The notes: generated by a model from the sequence alone, not told the origin. DNA of 64,000 nt from Leptodactylus fallax (GCA_947044405.1 CAMRHE010000134.1:1624001-1688000), one strand, 5' to 3'; numbered from the stretch's first letter, positions 13,359-26,337 are shown. Program-made: numbers and translations.

Positions 13359-14440
13359 TTCTATATGGCACCAGAGAAACTGTAACCCGACACTGATAAG
13401 AGGCTGGATCTACAATTCTCAGTATCTTTCACCATATAATACATATACACACAATGTGCTGCTGCACTATAAACATATGATGGAGTTTTAACCCCTATCG
13501 AACCAGCATTTACTATGTAGTCTACTAAATTATAATCCAGAAGCACAGTGATGGAAATCTGTGGATCCTAAACATAATGGTATTAATTAAACGAATCTAT
13601 GTACTAAACGCAACAATTCCAAGCTAGAGTATGTGGAAAAGAGCATTCACCCTATGCTTCACCAGATCCATGAGCAGAATAGAATCTTATTGTAGTCTAT
13701 GATCAAGGTAAGAATGTAAGAGCAGCACTCCCCTGAGCTCCAGATCTGAAGCTTCACTAGACATTTCCATGCATTGCACTCACAGAAGTCACTGCCTCCT
13801 CCCTGCTGCTCCACAGATGTGTAGACTGGCTGTAGTATTTTAGGTGTACCTGCCCAGTCCTCACACTGAGTCTTTCATGACTACATCTCCTCTATGAACA
13901 GAGCATTAAGCCTCCAGACTGACCCCCCTCCTTCCAGCCTGTGGAGATGTGAGCACTTGTAAAAGGCAGATCTGTAGGAACATCAGAGAGACACAATAAA
14001 GAGCCCAGTTTCCATCAGCAGAGCTCAGAGAATCCACCCTGCTATCAGATGTCAGCCCCGGGCAGTGTCTGCTCCATGTGAGGGGGGGGGCATCATTGTT
14101 ACTATTACCTGTTGCTTGTAGCTGATGATGGGAACTCTTCATTACCTGCCTCCCACAGATCACTGCACTGTAATCTTCCCATAGGATGATCAGTGAGTGG
14201 ACCCACCATCATCATCCTCCTCCTCCTCACCCTAGTGCCAGCCTGTGCCCTAATTGTTCCCCAGCCCCAGGGACAGATAATACCACTATAATCCCCTTAC
14301 CTCTACAGCCGGGACATAATCCATACACACAGCCTGTGCCTGGAGGAGCCTCTCATTTTCCAATGTCACTGGCCCAGGTGCCTTTTAAGGTGGAAGTGAA
14401 GGAGGCCGGCTCACCTTGAGAGTCACATGCTAATTACCAA
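13359..14440. other. no gene recognised
   Basis: Less AT-rich than its surroundings and free of transposon signatures. The 77-residue frame at 14186-14419, rich in His and Pro at its start, has no identifiable homologue. Confidence 0.3.
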
Positions 14441-14444
14441 GAAG

Positions 14445-14500
14445 CTGGGCCTGGATTGGCTGCTGGGGGGCGTGTCTGTCTATTACCCCGCCCCCTGTCT
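14445..14500. promoter_or_regulatory. promoter-like CCAAT/GC-box cluster
   Basis: Within about 50 bp there is an inverted CCAAT box (GATTGG, 14454-14459), a GGGGCGTG box near 14468 and a GC box CCCCGCCCCC (14486-14495). A TGCTAATTAC homeodomain-type site lies just upstream. Such spacing is seen in TATA-less promoters. No transcript start, CpG island or adjacent exon is visible, so this is a weak suggestion only. Confidence 0.25.
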
Positions 14501-16850
14501 GATGTAATTTCCAAAGCCTTTTGATGGAGATCTGTTTGTCCATCTGAGCATCCCTCGGATACCTTTAAAGCACTTAACCCTTTCTGGGGCAGCTCAGCTA
14601 GGCCTACTCAACTCTCAACTAATACACATACAGAAAAAAAAATACTACTATCACTACTACTACTACAACTAGCACTACTACCACTAAAATGATAACGTAT
14701 TACAGCTTAAAATGATAGAACCATGCCTGCTTGTGTTTATTTGTAATATATTTTACAGGGCAAAGTTGTAGATAAAATTATATTGTGATGAATAGTATTT
14801 TAGACCTCGCCATACGGAATGACGTATTTTATTTGTAGTATTTATATTACATTTAATGTACATTTATGTATGTTCTTTGTTTTCATGCGTATTAGAATGT
14901 GAACGCTGCTTTAACATGAAAATTTCGTTTGTGGGTTTAACATTTATATTAAGTCTGTCTATCTAATGATCTAATCTATCTATCTATCTGATGTATACAT
15001 TAATCAAATAGATACATCTAAATACGTAGATGATTAGTGAGGTTATAGATACAATTAAAACATGTGACAGATATAGATTACGAGCTATAGAGATGTATAG
15101 TATGGAATAAACCCACAGTAACTGATTTTGTTCACCTATTTGGAGTGCTGTTCATTTTTCTTTTGTCTATGTGGATTGGGGTTCTATGCCGGACCCTAGG
15201 GGACTTGCACCCATCACCCTTTAAGGTCATGTATACATGGTGCTGCTCTTAAACTTCTTTTGGATTATAGAGATGTATAGCTAGATAGATAGATATATGG
15301 CAAGACTCAGATCACACAGATGGAATAGGGAATTTCATGTAACGAATTTTCCGGACAGATTCCATATAACACATAAACCTCCAGCACATGCAGTAGACGA
15401 TGACAATGATATTCCTATTTATCAGATGATCTGTGTATTCTGTACTGTAGTATATAGGTGTCTGGAGCTGCAGTCTTTATTGTAGCGGCCATTGTACAGT
15501 GCCATAGGTATACACCCAGATCCTGGGAGGGCTATGTTTTCTGGCCATGTCCCCAGTAGCTCTGGATCCTCTCCGTCTTTCCCTGTACAAACCACCTCTA
15601 CCTGTTCTGCTCTAGTAAATAAGGGGCAGCTCTGTGCTGAGGACAATGGGGGATTGTGTGCACAGGTACTGAGCACTTCAATCAAGGCTACTATCTACAG
15701 GTCATACACTTCCCCACATATATCTGTTATTATATATACATATATATATCTTATAATAAGAGGAAAGCCCTGTGCTGCACATGCATATTACAAACGTCCA
15801 GTGTAGGATATAGGCAGCAGGTACAGGAGATCGGTGGCGGAGCAGAACACACTGGAGAGTATTGTGCTGGGATGGATGGCTCTGCACATCTGTCATCTCC
15901 CCGTCCCTCCTTCTTTTCCTCTTCCCACCGAAATATCAGTAGCAGCAAAACAACTTCATTCAGAAATGTCTGCCCCGGGGGTGAACGGCTCCCAGTAGTA
16001 ATCGTGCACACGGTGCGGCCAGCGCTTAGGAGGTTCCCTGCACTCACTGCCCATATGGGGGAACCTGAGCGTATACGGGGCAAAAAAAAGTCCTAGACCT
16101 GCCATATACTCATGCAAGGCTCTCAATGTATTGATAATGACTGTAACTGGGAAATACTGATAATAATAGTTCAGGGGAATCGCTGCTACTGACTGTCTCA
16201 GAAAAGCAGAGAAAATACCTATGGTTAACAAATAAGTGAATGAGAAAGTCTGTTCTAGTTGAAGAAGTTATAATAGATCTCGACCTATCCTGCCAGTAGT
16301 GTATATTAATTTGTGTATGACTTATTGGGCAGCATTATGTATTATTCCAAGGTTTCAGCTTCTGACAATGATTTACTACGGGAAGTCTGCACTATATTAT
16401 TACTGTACATTATACTTGGGAATTGTAGTATTAGAGCAAATATTTCAATGGTTTTCTATATTATCGTGCGATTTTATCTATATGACATAATCAAATCTAT
16501 CTATCCAAAGCTTTTTAGTAATGCTAAATGTACTGTGAAAGGGAAATATGTGGATTATTACATATCGAAAACATGGCCACAGGCACATTAATGAATGAAG
16601 CATATGGCTTCCTCATCCACAGGCATCGCTGTGGCTACTATGAGTATATTCGCATACAGATTAAGGTTTTCTATCAAAGAGCGCAGAGTTGGGAATGCAG
16701 CAAAAAAATGAAAGGAACCAAGACCAAGAACAAAGTGATCGGTGCGTCCATCCTGGTCAGGCTATACAACTGGATGGAAGAAATGGCATTTGTGCAGAAC
16801 AGATTTTATCCTTATATTTTGACATCCTTGGCAAAGACTATATCTCTATA

Positions 16851-16856
<6 letters not shown>
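14501..16856. other. no gene recognised; low repeat content
   Basis: Short runs of GATA/TATC-type repeats occur at about 14970-14990 and 15275-15295. Frames such as 15492-15806 and 15656-16096 carry no domain pattern. Nothing else is supported. Confidence 0.3.

Positions 16857-16898
<42 letters not shown>
16857..16898. repeat. (TA)n microsatellite
   Basis: About 20 TA dinucleotides followed by TTCATACATACATACA. Confidence 0.95.
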
Positions 16899-16900
<2 letters not shown>

Positions 16901-18689
16901 TACATACATACATATAGTTATGTGCATGTTATCTCCATTTTACTACCAGAACCATCCTTTTTTGAGGACAGATCATGACGTTTTTGCGTACATGATCATA
17001 GAATGGGCCAGGATCCTTCATGATATTATATAGAATCTTGCAGTCATATTGTTTCAGGGCTTACACTTAGTAAGTGCAATTGTAATTTTTCTGCCTGTAG
17101 TGTGCCCCTCCCTCAGCAGCATATGTACATGTCACACAGGGCTCTGTTTCTTTAAGAGAAGCTTCCTGCGTTCAGCAATTTAGGAGGATCAAGTGTCTGT
17201 ATCCAGATGGTCTGAACTACATCAGGACATTCTCATCCAGCGGGTACATACACCCAGGCAGCTCTGAGACCCCTCCACCCCCAGCCCACCACACCAGCTA
17301 TTAACACAATACTTCATTTGTCATGTATTCTGTCGTATACCTCCATCTGTACATTACATAACATATATATAATAGAACTCTTCATAGATGGTACAGCTAC
17401 ATACTGGATAATATTCCTCATTGCTCATACCTGTTGTCACTATTTCAGGTGCACCCAGTCCTATTGAGGTCCATAGAGAAGCAGGAAGAGACATCCACGG
17501 GAGAGTGGGCTATGCTGTTTTGAGGGGTCCTTACTGGAGGAATTTATACAAGAGTGGCAGCACCCAAACTCCTCCCTGCCCACTGCCCCGTGTACCTGCT
17601 GTTAATCATTCAGAAGAATAATCCAGGCTGCCCACCTCCTCCTACCCGATCCAGCTGTGGCAGGAGTCTGGAGAGATCCAGTTACCAGCAAGTGAAAAGA
17701 AAGCCTGTAAGGAGATCTTATTGCCTTCATTAGGCAGGTTAACATTTGATCAGGAACAATCAGATAAGTAGCCCCTCACCCTCACACCCCCAGTCATCAC
17801 TGCCATCTTTTGCCACATCCCTTGTTTATAGCTGATTAACTTTTGGAGAAGATGAAACTTCATCTGAGTTTCAGATCTCAATGAAAGAACAGGAGAGCAG
17901 CAAAGCCCCTTGTGAATATTTCATGTGCTCCATGGTAGTGTGCCTAGCCTGGCTTGTTCCACATGACGTCTGCCATTGTGCTGCCTGTCTGTCAGGCTAG
18001 GTGGGGGCATGTAATACTAGTACGCTAGTGGCATCAGGTCTCCTTTGTTGCTGCTGTTGTGTGATACCTGTAGAAGGGAGGCTATTGAATGGGGCAGACA
18101 CCGCAGAATACTGCACTGGTCAAAAACTAGAGCCATGCACATACATGTTACTAGGGTGGTGATGGTGTGATAGATAGATAGATGAATACCATGAAAATAT
18201 GCACTCCACTGAAGATAGGTATGTATAGATAGCTATACTATGTATTTATCTATCTATCCATCTACCTGCCTCTCGCTTTCAGTTTTTGTATAACTATGGA
18301 GTACCTCAAAAAGTTTTGCACGCAAATTGTGAATGGTGAACATCCTATAGCTTTTATAGCCTTAAGTTTCTGAAAGGCTATCAACTCACCCTACATTGTA
18401 TTGTATTGGGGTAGAGATGGGTATGCATGTAAATTTATGCTCATTTCCATCTGACAGAAGATTCAAGGTGCTTTCTGGGTCTGATCTATTGATGACCTAT
18501 AGGCAGGAGTAGAATGCAGCTTCCTGCATTGGTCCACAATCTGCGTGCGGCCAGAGTGTAGTACGTACATGATGTCACAGCAGTGGTCAAGAGCATGGCT
18601 GGGGAGCAGACAGGTAAGTACTACAGTAATACTGAAACACTGTGTGAGGGTCAGTGATAGGAAGTAGTCATAGGTGAACATTGATGGGG
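16899..18689. other. no gene recognised; unique-looking sequence
   Basis: The interval 17640-18000 has mixed base composition and no repeat signature. It is the kind of stretch where conserved enhancers may lie, but the sequence alone cannot show it. Short GATA/TATC runs occur at about 18168-18183 and 18246-18262. Confidence 0.3.
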
Positions 18690-19100
18690 CATTAATAGAG
18701 GGCACTGATGGGATCAGTGATGGGGACCATTGTATTGTATAGGTGCAGTGATGTGGGCTATTATACTATATGAGGACACTAATGGGGGCCATTATACTGC
18801 ATAGGGCAGTAATGGGGCCATTATACTGTACAGGGGCACTGATTGGATGAATTATACTGTACAGGGGCAGTGATAATAGCCATTATAATGTATGGGTAAG
18901 TGATGGCTGTTATACTGTCTGGGGGCCGTTATACTGTATGGGGGCAGTGACGGGGGCCATTATACTGTACAGTTGCAGTGATAGTAGCAATTTCATTGCA
19001 TGGGGAAGTGATGGTGTCCATTATACTGTATGTGGCTGTTATTGGGGCCATTATCCTGTATGGGGACAGTGATGGGGCAAATATTCTGTGAGGAGCATTA
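18690..19100. repeat. diverged minisatellite, unit about 30-35 bp
   Basis: The phrase 'ggggccattatactgtatgg' followed by 'ggcagtgat' recurs roughly a dozen times with substitutions and small indels, for example near 18757, 18787, 18820, 18930, 18955, 19017 and 19045. Unit logic resembles the arrays at 34.4, 46.6, 47.5 and 53.7 kb, but this one is far more decayed. Confidence 0.75.
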
Positions 19101-19274
19101 AACTGCATGGGACATTAGGGAGAATATTAGGTAGTCCAAGAGAGCATTATGCCATTAAACCCACATCAGCCAAACATTGACAACCTCTGATCAAAAGGGC
19201 TGAAATAGAGGGCAACCCAGAAAAAATGTTTCAGGGTGCCACTTTGGTCCTGACATATCCAACATGTAGGGGGG

Positions 19275-19692
19275 ATGCTGCCAGGCTTGGACTGACCCAC
19301 TGGGGTACCTGTGAATTCCCTGGTGAACCCCGTGCCTTTAGGCTTCCTGCTCTATTACTCTATGACTTGAAGGCTACAGGCCACATTAAGCCAGTGGCTT
19401 ACAAGTTGTATGGGATAAAGGGTAAGTATGGATACTTATCTTTCTTGCTCCCCGGCCCTCCTACTCTGGGCACACATTACGTCACAACAGTGGCAGAAAA
19501 GAAGGGGAGTGGGGAGTAGGTAAATATTGACCTAATACTGCTATAAGGGGGACCAGTGAATTAGCCACTGTGTGGACCATGCAGTGTCCCCTTCACTTTT
19601 CCCCCATTACAGTGGCCACTTCACTGGTCCCCCATGCTGTTTGGGGACCAGTGATGGGGCAATTATATTGTGTGGGGCATTAGGGGGGTATA
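19275..19692 (+). mobile_element. hAT-like element, left end and interior only
   Basis: The start CAGGCTTGGACTGACCCACTG is a diverged copy of the start at 33804 (CAGGGTCGGACTGGCCCACC). The 3' part 'ggcattaggggggtatattaa' matches 35336-35358 inside that larger element, including the same TTAA used by a MITE. No right terminus was found, so this copy is incomplete. Confidence 0.6.
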
Positions 19693-19696
19693 TTAA

Positions 19697-19760
19697 AGGG
19701 GTTGTCCGGGCTTAATGTTTTTATGGCCTGATCGATAGGGTGCAGAAAACTCCGTCTGCT
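19697..19760 (+). mobile_element. left end of a TTAA-type MITE
   Basis: TTAA (19693-19696) is followed by AGGGGTTGTCCGGGCTTAA, matching the left ends at 2390 and 35359. The inverted right end is not visible downstream, so the element is truncated. Confidence 0.6.
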
Positions 19761-20719
19761 GTATAGCGGCCCCAAGTAAATTAGAAAATATTAGACCCTT
19801 GAATCATAATAAAACTTTTGGACAACTTTTGATTTTCTGGCAGCATTTGTGCTATTAATACATTTTGTAATATACTTTATTAAAACATTTTGGCTCCTTT
19901 CTGTGAAATCCTGCATTTTCCACTCTTTACTTCTCTTTGGAGACGTGTTCTCTGTTTCTAATTTTCTCATTGTGTATGGAGTATAGGGCTGTGTAAAGTG
20001 AAGAGAAATTGAGGGTGGGGAGGCTCACTTCAAACGGCTATATTTTGGTTATTATAAAACGTAGAAACTTGCTTTTGGTGTCATATGAAAGAGGATTATG
20101 CAGTTCTATATGTATAATTTTCAGAGTTATCACTGGTTGAAAACACAGTCGGGATTGGGATATTTACATTTATATAGCCATTTCAAGTAAGCATCCGACG
20201 TCATTTGGTGGTCACACTCCTCCAGTTTCTTTACTTTGTATACTGTAAATTTTACTTAGAGAACTGTACATTCTTTTCTCCCAGCCTGTACCTAGGAGAA
20301 CGCAATAGGGGAATTTACTAAAATAGACACAGTTTTGTGGCGCAAAAGTGAGACATATTTGAACTGCCTTTTATGCAAAAAAATGTGCCACTTCTCCATT
20401 TTCAGCCCAGCTTATCATGTTTTAGAAAAGTGGATGGAGCAGAGCGGAGCTCACAGCAGTCTGGGGAGGAGACACCTTGGCTTGACAAATATTCTAGCAC
20501 TCAGGCCAGAAAACATGACAAGATGCATCAGAATTATTAAACAATGGAATAAACAATAAAACAGATCTGTCTAATAATGAACAACAGAGCCCAATGAACT
20601 TCATTGGGGTCTGTCAGGTGACCTTTATGTTCTTCCTGACATTGCCAGCCAAGAAAGACTGACTTGCAGGACCTCTTCAACTGCAATTTCAGACAGATTC
20701 TGACACAGATGTGAATGTA
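19761..20719. other. no gene recognised
   Basis: Likely includes remnants of the truncated MITE and the hAT-like host. No supported feature. Confidence 0.3.
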
Positions 20720-22271
20720 CACTGTGTGCAGAATTATTAGGCAAATGAGTATTTTGATCACATCATCCTTTTTATACATGTTGTCCTACTCCAAGCAGTA
20801 TAGGCTTGAAAGCCAACTACCAATTAAGTAAATCTGGTGATGTGCATCTCTGTAATGAGGAGGGGTGTGGTCTAATGACATCAACATCCTATATAAGGTG
20901 TGCTTAATTATTAGGCAACTTCTTTTCCTTTGGCAAAACGGTTCAGAAGAGAGATTTGACGGACTCTGAAAAGTCAAAAATTGTGAGATGTCTTGCAGAG
21001 GGATGAAGCAGTCTTGAAATTGCCAAACTTTTGAAGCGTGATCACTGAACAATCAAGCGTTTCATGGCAAATAGCCAACAGGGTCGCAAGAAGCGTGTTG
21101 GAAAAAAAAAAGGTGCAAAATAACTGCTAATGAATTGAGGAAAATCAAGCGTGAAGCTGCCAAGATGCCATTAGCCACCAGTTTAGCCATATTTCAGAGC
21201 TGCAACGTTACTGGAGTATCAAAAAGCACAAGGTGTGCGATACTCAGGGACATGGCCAAGGTAAGGAAGGCTGAAAAACGACCACCTTTGAACAAGAAAC
21301 ATAAGATAAAACGTCAAGACTGGGGCAAGAAATATCTTAAGACTGATTTTTCAAAGGTTTTATGGACTGATGAAATGAGAGTGACTCGATGGGCCAGATG
21401 GATGGGCCCAAGGCTGGATCAGTAAAGGGCAGAGAGCTCCACTCCGACTCAGACGCCAGCAAGGTGGAGGTGGGGTACTGGTATGGGCTGGTATCATCAA
21501 AGATGAACTTGTGGGACCTTTTCGGGTGGAGGATGGCGTGAAGCTAAACTGCCAGTTTCTGGAAGACACCTTCTTCAAGCAGTGGTACAGGAAGAAGTCG
21601 GTATCATTAAAGAAAAACATGATTTTCATGCAGGACAATGCTCCATCACATGCATCCAAATACTCCACAGCATGGCTGGCCAGTAAAGGTCTAAAAGAAG
21701 AAAAAAATAATGACGTGGCCCCCTTGTTCACCCGATCTGAACCCCATAGAGAACCTGTGGTCCCTCATAAAATGTGAGATCTACAGGGAGGGAAACAGTA
21801 CACCTCTCTGAACAGTGTCTGGGAGGCTGTGGTGGCTGCTGCACGCAATGTTGATCGTAAACAGATCAAGCAACTGACAGAATCTATGGATGGAAGGCTT
21901 TTGAGTGTCATCGTAAAGAAAGGTGGCTATATTGGTCACTGATTTGTTTTTGGTTTTGTTTTTGAATATCAGAAATGTTTATTTCTAAATTTTCTGTTGT
22001 TATATTGGTTTACCTGGTGAAAATAAACAAGTGAGATGGGTATATATTTGGTTTTTATTAAGTTGCCTAATAATTCTGCACAGTAATAGTTACCTGCACA
22101 AACAGATATCCTCCTAAGATATCCAAATCTAAAAAAAAACCCACTCCAACTTCCAAAAATATTAAGCTTTGATATTTATGAGTCTTTTGGGTTGATTGAG
22201 AACATAGTTGTTGTTCAATAATAAAAATAATCATCTCAAATACAACTTGCCTAATAATTCTGCACACAGTG
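20720..22271 (+). mobile_element. Tc1/mariner transposon, IR/DR type, TA-flanked, inactive
   Basis: The ends are inverted copies: CACTGTGTGCAGAATTATTAGG at the left, and the reverse complement CCTAATAATTCTGCACACAGTG ends at 22271. TA lies on each side (20718-20719 and 22272-22273). A second inner copy of the motif is found at each end (about 20907 and 22063), giving the double-site (IR/DR) arrangement known in some Tc1 elements. The interior encodes a broken transposase. Confidence 0.9.
20960..21942 (+). pseudogene. Tc1-like transposase pseudogene, DD37E-type spacing
   Basis: An N-terminal helix-turn-helix reading starts near TDSEKSKIVRCLAEG and is hit by TGA codons and a frame change in an A-run near 21107-21116. 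An open piece at 21135-21425 carries the first catalytic Asp in WTDEM. A stop follows, then the piece at 21511-21777 carries the second Asp in MQDNAPSHA. An extra A in the run at 21701-21707 shifts the frame before [12 protein letters not shown], which holds the catalytic Glu. Allowing for that shift, 37 residues separate the second Asp from the Glu. Several stops and shifts make it non-functional. The end 'KKGGYIGH' with stop at 21940-21942 looks native. Confidence 0.85.
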
Positions 22272-22907
22272 TAGTTAAATGTTGAAATGTTGTGGCAAAT
22301 AAGGAATGAAAGATTAAATAATATTTTGTACATTTCTCTTGACTTGCATGTTCCTGCTTAAAAATAACATCAAATAGAAGCAGATTTTTGCTTTCTAATT
22401 ATATCCAATGTATTGAGCTTCTATGAGATTTTTTTATAGCATAATCACTGGTTAGAAAATATTGTATACAGTTTGTTTGCAGTTTTGCAAATACAAAAAA
22501 AAAAAAAAATTAGATTATAATTTCATGGTTCCTTCCTCCCTATTCTGTTTCCTCAAACTCAGAAACACCAAGTCAACAGCATAATTGTACTGCTATCAAC
22601 CAGTTACTGGTATTGGTACTATTCAAAGTTTGAAGTGGGATTAGCTGAGAAGAATTTACTGAAGAATTCCAGCGCATGCACATTGTGTACAGTGAAGCTG
22701 CAGTTAGAACACCTTGCTTCACTGCGCAAGCTCTGCACATTATGCAGTGAAGCAAGGTGTTCTGACATTGATGCACATGTGCTGGACTCATCTTAGCTGA
22801 CCACAGATCTCTGCAAACTATGATTAATGGCTGTTTTGCATCCATTCCGTTCTGTTTTTGATGGTGGAGTGTCATCCATTTTGCATCACTTTTTAACTGT
22901 CAGTGAA
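22272..22907. other. intergenic spacer with a perfect hairpin
   Basis: No coding evidence. It contains an A-run at about 22495-22509 and the hairpin at 22706-22763 that is listed separately. Confidence 0.4.
22706..22763. other. perfect 20-bp stem, 18-nt loop hairpin
   Basis: AGAACACCTTGCTTCACTGC (22706-22725) is exactly repeated as its reverse complement at 22744-22763, with 18 nt between. Pairing continues for about three more positions, including one G-T wobble. The size fits a small pre-miRNA-like stem or the remnant of a foldback MITE. Nothing shows expression. Confidence 0.7.
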
Positions 22908-23234
22908 AAAGATGAAGATTACACTTACTGGTAATTGGATTTCCCCTTTAACCTCCACATTGGCACTGACAGGAGGGTACCCCTGCCCCCAGACATAAAA
23001 AACAATCAGCATTTAAATGGCTCCTCCAACATACCTGCTTCGGAAATGACCAAGAACGTTGTGATGCTCAAAGAAAAATTAAATTTAATTAGATCAAGTC
23101 ATACAAAGGACAGATTTTTAAGAAAGTCAGCTATACCAGCAGAAACTGTCATATATTAAGGAAAAAAGGTGGGAAATCTCAGTGCCATCGTTAAAGGGGA
23201 AATCCAATTACCAGTAAGTGTAATCTTCATCTTT
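22908..23234. repeat. 45-bp perfect inverted repeats at the DIRS-like 3' end
   Basis: The arm at 22908-22952 (includes GATTACACTTACTGGTAATT) and the arm at 23190-23234 are exact reverse complements over 45 bp, separated by 237 bp. Next to each arm lies a direct copy of CCTCCACATYGGCACTGACA followed by GGAGG (22952-22976 and 23238-23262). DIRS elements are known for inverted terminal repeats plus internal copies of terminal sequence, and this layout fits that. Confidence 0.9.
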
Positions 23235-23325
23235 ACCACCTCCACATCGGCACTGACAGGAGGAATATCAAAGAGAATAAAATTTAGGGTAGGACTAGAT
23301 CAGAATGGACCTTATGGGCAAATGA

Positions 23326-24100
23326 TCAGTCCTGATTTGAAATAATATCAAGATCAAGTGTGTAGTGCTTATAGAACATAGAGGGATTTGCACAGGTGGC
23401 TGTCCGGCATATTTGTTCTATAGAAGCAGATGCATATTCTGCCGAGGAGAATGCCATAGCCTTCATGGAATGGGCTTTGAGTCCTTGCGGGGTTGGAATG
23501 TTCCGGGCCATATGGTAGAGAGATATAGCCTGTTTGATCCAATGGGCAGTGGTGATTTTACTCATACCAGCTGGCACAAATGCCTCCTGAACACAGTGGA
23601 ATTAGGAAGGATGGATAGATGGATGAATGGATGTATGGATGAAGTTTTAGAATAATCCTGTCATCAATAATGGTTAAATAAGGAGCTTTGCAGGAAATCG
23701 CTTTTATCTCACCCATTCTCTGGCTGATTTAATATCTAACAGGAATGTGATCTTCAGAGCATCTTCAAAAGGGATATTCTCCAAAGGTTCAAAAGGTTCT
23801 TCAGCCAGAACTGATAGGACAAGGTTGAGATTCCACAATAGTACAGTAAAGCGATTTAGGAGAACTGATCTAGAGGCTCCTTTCATGAATCTCTTAAAAA
23901 CTCAGCCAACCTAATGTCCAAAAAGGCCCTTAAGGCAGCAAAATGCACTTTGGACATGTATTTGGCCTCAACCCTTTGTCCAGACCTGATTGCAGGAATT
24001 CAAGAATCAGGGCACAGTTAGGTGGATCTGTGGGACACGACTTGTCTTTGGAAAATTTTAGGAAGCAATTCCAGGTTTTGACCTAAATTTTCGAAGTGAT
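23326..24100 (-). pseudogene. DIRS-type tyrosine recombinase, broken
   Basis: Two recognisable pieces survive on the minus strand. The upstream piece (23704-23886) reads like a recombinase core-binding/early catalytic region: SRSVLLNRFTVLLWNLNLVL, then PFEPLENIPFEDALKITFLL and SAREW. The downstream piece (23326-23577) carries KAHSMKAMAFSSAEYASAS, then EQICRTATCANPSMFYKHYTLDL. This is the C-terminal H-x-x-R...Tyr region of the family. The Arg of the HSTR-like motif is replaced (HSMK), while the final Tyr is present. Frames differ between the pieces. This enzyme would integrate the circular DNA copy of a DIRS element. It is not functional here. Confidence 0.7.
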
Positions 24101-24497
24101 GGGTTTTCTGGAAAAGAGGAGTCTGCTTTAGAAGGGACCTCTCAGTGTCCAGGCAGTGACAAAGTTGGTTGATGGTTTGATGATAGACTGTACCCTGGAA
24201 TAGAAGGTCTGGACATTAAAGCAGGGTCCAATAAGTGCCCTTTGATAACCGTAGAAGAAAAGAGAACCAAGCCCTCCTGTGCTATAAGAGCACATTTCAT
24301 ATCAGTTGAGCTCTTAATTCTTGAATCTTTGCCAGTACCTGCGGTATGAAAGAAGTAGGAAAGGCATACAAGAGGCCTTATGGTCAAACGTAGCTTGGGG
24401 CATCCACTGCATTTGAGCTGTCCTGCTGGTACATAGAATAGAAGACTGGAACTTGCTTGTTATCTCTTGAGGCAAAGAGATCTATACAAGGAAGACC

Positions 24498-25480
24498 CTA
24501 TTTCTCCATCAAGGTCTGGAACACTGCTGGATTCAATCTCCATTCCCCCTCTTTCAAAGTCTGTCTGCTCAGGTAGCTGGCTATTTGGTTAGGTTTGCTG
24601 CAAAGATGAGTAGCTGTCAGGGAGCAAAGATTTTTTTCTGCACAGCTGAAGATCTGTTCTACAACCTGGGAATGAGATTGACTTCTGATGCCCCCCTGTT
24701 GGTTTACATAGGCAACAGCTGTTGTGTTGTCCAAGAGAATCTTGCTGTAGCAAGGTTCCAGTTTCTTTACAGCTTCCCAAATGTCTGACAGTTCCCTCAG
24801 ATTTAAAGAGTATGCTGCTAGTGAATTATGCCATATTCCTTGCGTTATCATGGAGTCAGTATGAGCACTGGCTGGCGTCATTTGTGATGACTATCAAAGA
24901 TGACTCCTCAGAGAGCGTTCTTTACTGACAAGATCCTGACTTTGTCTAATGTGGAATGTTTTTTGTCCCAAACCAAGAGAATGAAAGACTGTTGATTCCT
25001 TGTATGAGCCTGGGCCCAAAGGACTGCAGAATTTGTTGATGTTAGGGTACGTTCACACAGAGGAATCTGCCACAGATTTGGGAGCAGATTCTGATGATAA
25101 TATTTTGTCACTGAGGTCCAAAGATACCATCAGACAGTCCTGGAATGAAAGGTTTACTGTAGAACAAATGGTCTTCATCTTGAACTACTTGTATTTCAGA
25201 TAGCCATTTAAAGAATTTTATGATCAATGATCCAATAACTCTTTTATGGAGAAGAAGGTTGCATTCTGTCTTTATAGTTACATAGGTAGCAGGGTACACA
25301 GGTCTGAAGGAGAGAGGTTCTCTGTCTACATAAATCTGTTGGGAGGAAGACTCTCAAACTCCAGGGAATAGCCTTTCCTGATGGTGTTGATGATCCATGG
25401 TGAAGAAGATATCTTTATGTATCTAGAAAAAAATCTTACTCTTCCTCCTACCAGGTAGTTGGCATCATTGGCTTGACTTA
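24498..25480 (-). pseudogene. DIRS-type reverse transcriptase/RNase H, broken
   Basis: Near 25450 a minus-strand reading gives VGGRVRF, then WIINTIRKGYSLEFESLPP, the typical beginning of DIRS/Ngaro-type RTs. The next piece (25108-25299) has NLLLHKRVIG and FYSKPFIPGLSDG, corresponding to the finger region. The YxDD-bearing palm is not found and is probably deleted. The piece at 24498-24881 contains NLRELSDIWEAVKKL, then LDNTTAVAYVNQQGG, THLCSKPNQIASYLSRQ and EWRLNPAVFQ, an RNase H domain in the style of DIRS elements. Stops and frame changes separate all pieces. The short text near 25020-25090 ('ttagggtacgttcacacaga') may be a later insertion. Confidence 0.7.
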
Positions 25481-25560
25481 CATTCTGTAGGTTCAGAGTT
25501 GAATAGGAAGCCTCTACTTCTTCCCTTGGATTGTTTAAAAATCGGGATAGAAACCTAGAT

Positions 25561-26335
25561 GTCTTCTCTTGGCGTGCCCACCGACAGATGATTCCCCAGT
25601 TGATCGAACCACAATCACACTGCAGGCTCTATGCAGAATGGTCAGCAACACTGAATTGTAAAAGCACAGTAATATATAACATATAGACAATGGCAGCAGA
25701 TTCTAGCAGAACAGGGATATAAATTTAAATGTAAAATTTTGTTTTGTTTTGTAAAATGTTTTTCTATAGACAAGTTTGACCTACGTACAAATGCAAGCCC
25801 TGCCCCAACACACTTCATACTTTAATAAGATATATTACAAAGTTTGTTATATTCACTTGCAATATTAATTTATAAAAAGCTGCTTTATAATTGGAGGTAC
25901 ACATAAATGACTTTATGGCTAGAGTTTCAGTCACAAAGTGCAGTGAAACCAAGGAATAAATCCGAAACACAAAAATGCAACATAATGTGCAATATATAAA
26001 CAATGCCAGTGGATATATAAAGCTAAATTAACAAATTTGTGTTGTACTTTCAATTCACACAATAGGAAAATATTGCATTGTGAACCTCAATATGCTAATC
26101 GATTTAAATGGGCAAATATATGCAGTGATTACCATAGGTTGTTCAGAATATGTCCTGATAAACAGCATTTTTATACATTTTCTTAACTGCTTGATGACCA
26201 ACTAATGACTATAAACAGTATATCTGGTCGATCTGCAATTAACTGTCGTGCAGAACTGGGCCTGATTCACAAGTCCGCATTTCGTGATATTCATGGATAT
26301 TCATAGACAGATCATTTTTTTTTTCCTATACTTTC
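25561..26335. other. no gene recognised
   Basis: AT-rich, no coding pattern, no terminal repeats. It may include the 5' remainder of the DIRS-like element. Confidence 0.3.
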
Positions 26336-26337
26336 TA

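Larger units (their letters stand above)
22908..25560 (-). mobile_element. DIRS-like (tyrosine recombinase) retrotransposon, degraded
   Basis: Read on the minus strand, the order is an RT start (near 25450), RNase H (24.9-24.5 kb), tyrosine recombinase (24.0-23.3 kb) and then a complex 3' end made of inverted repeats (23.2-22.9 kb). That order is the DIRS plan. There are many stops and frame changes, and much of the RT palm is missing, so the copy is dead and internally deleted. The 5' boundary near 25560 is approximate. Confidence 0.75.
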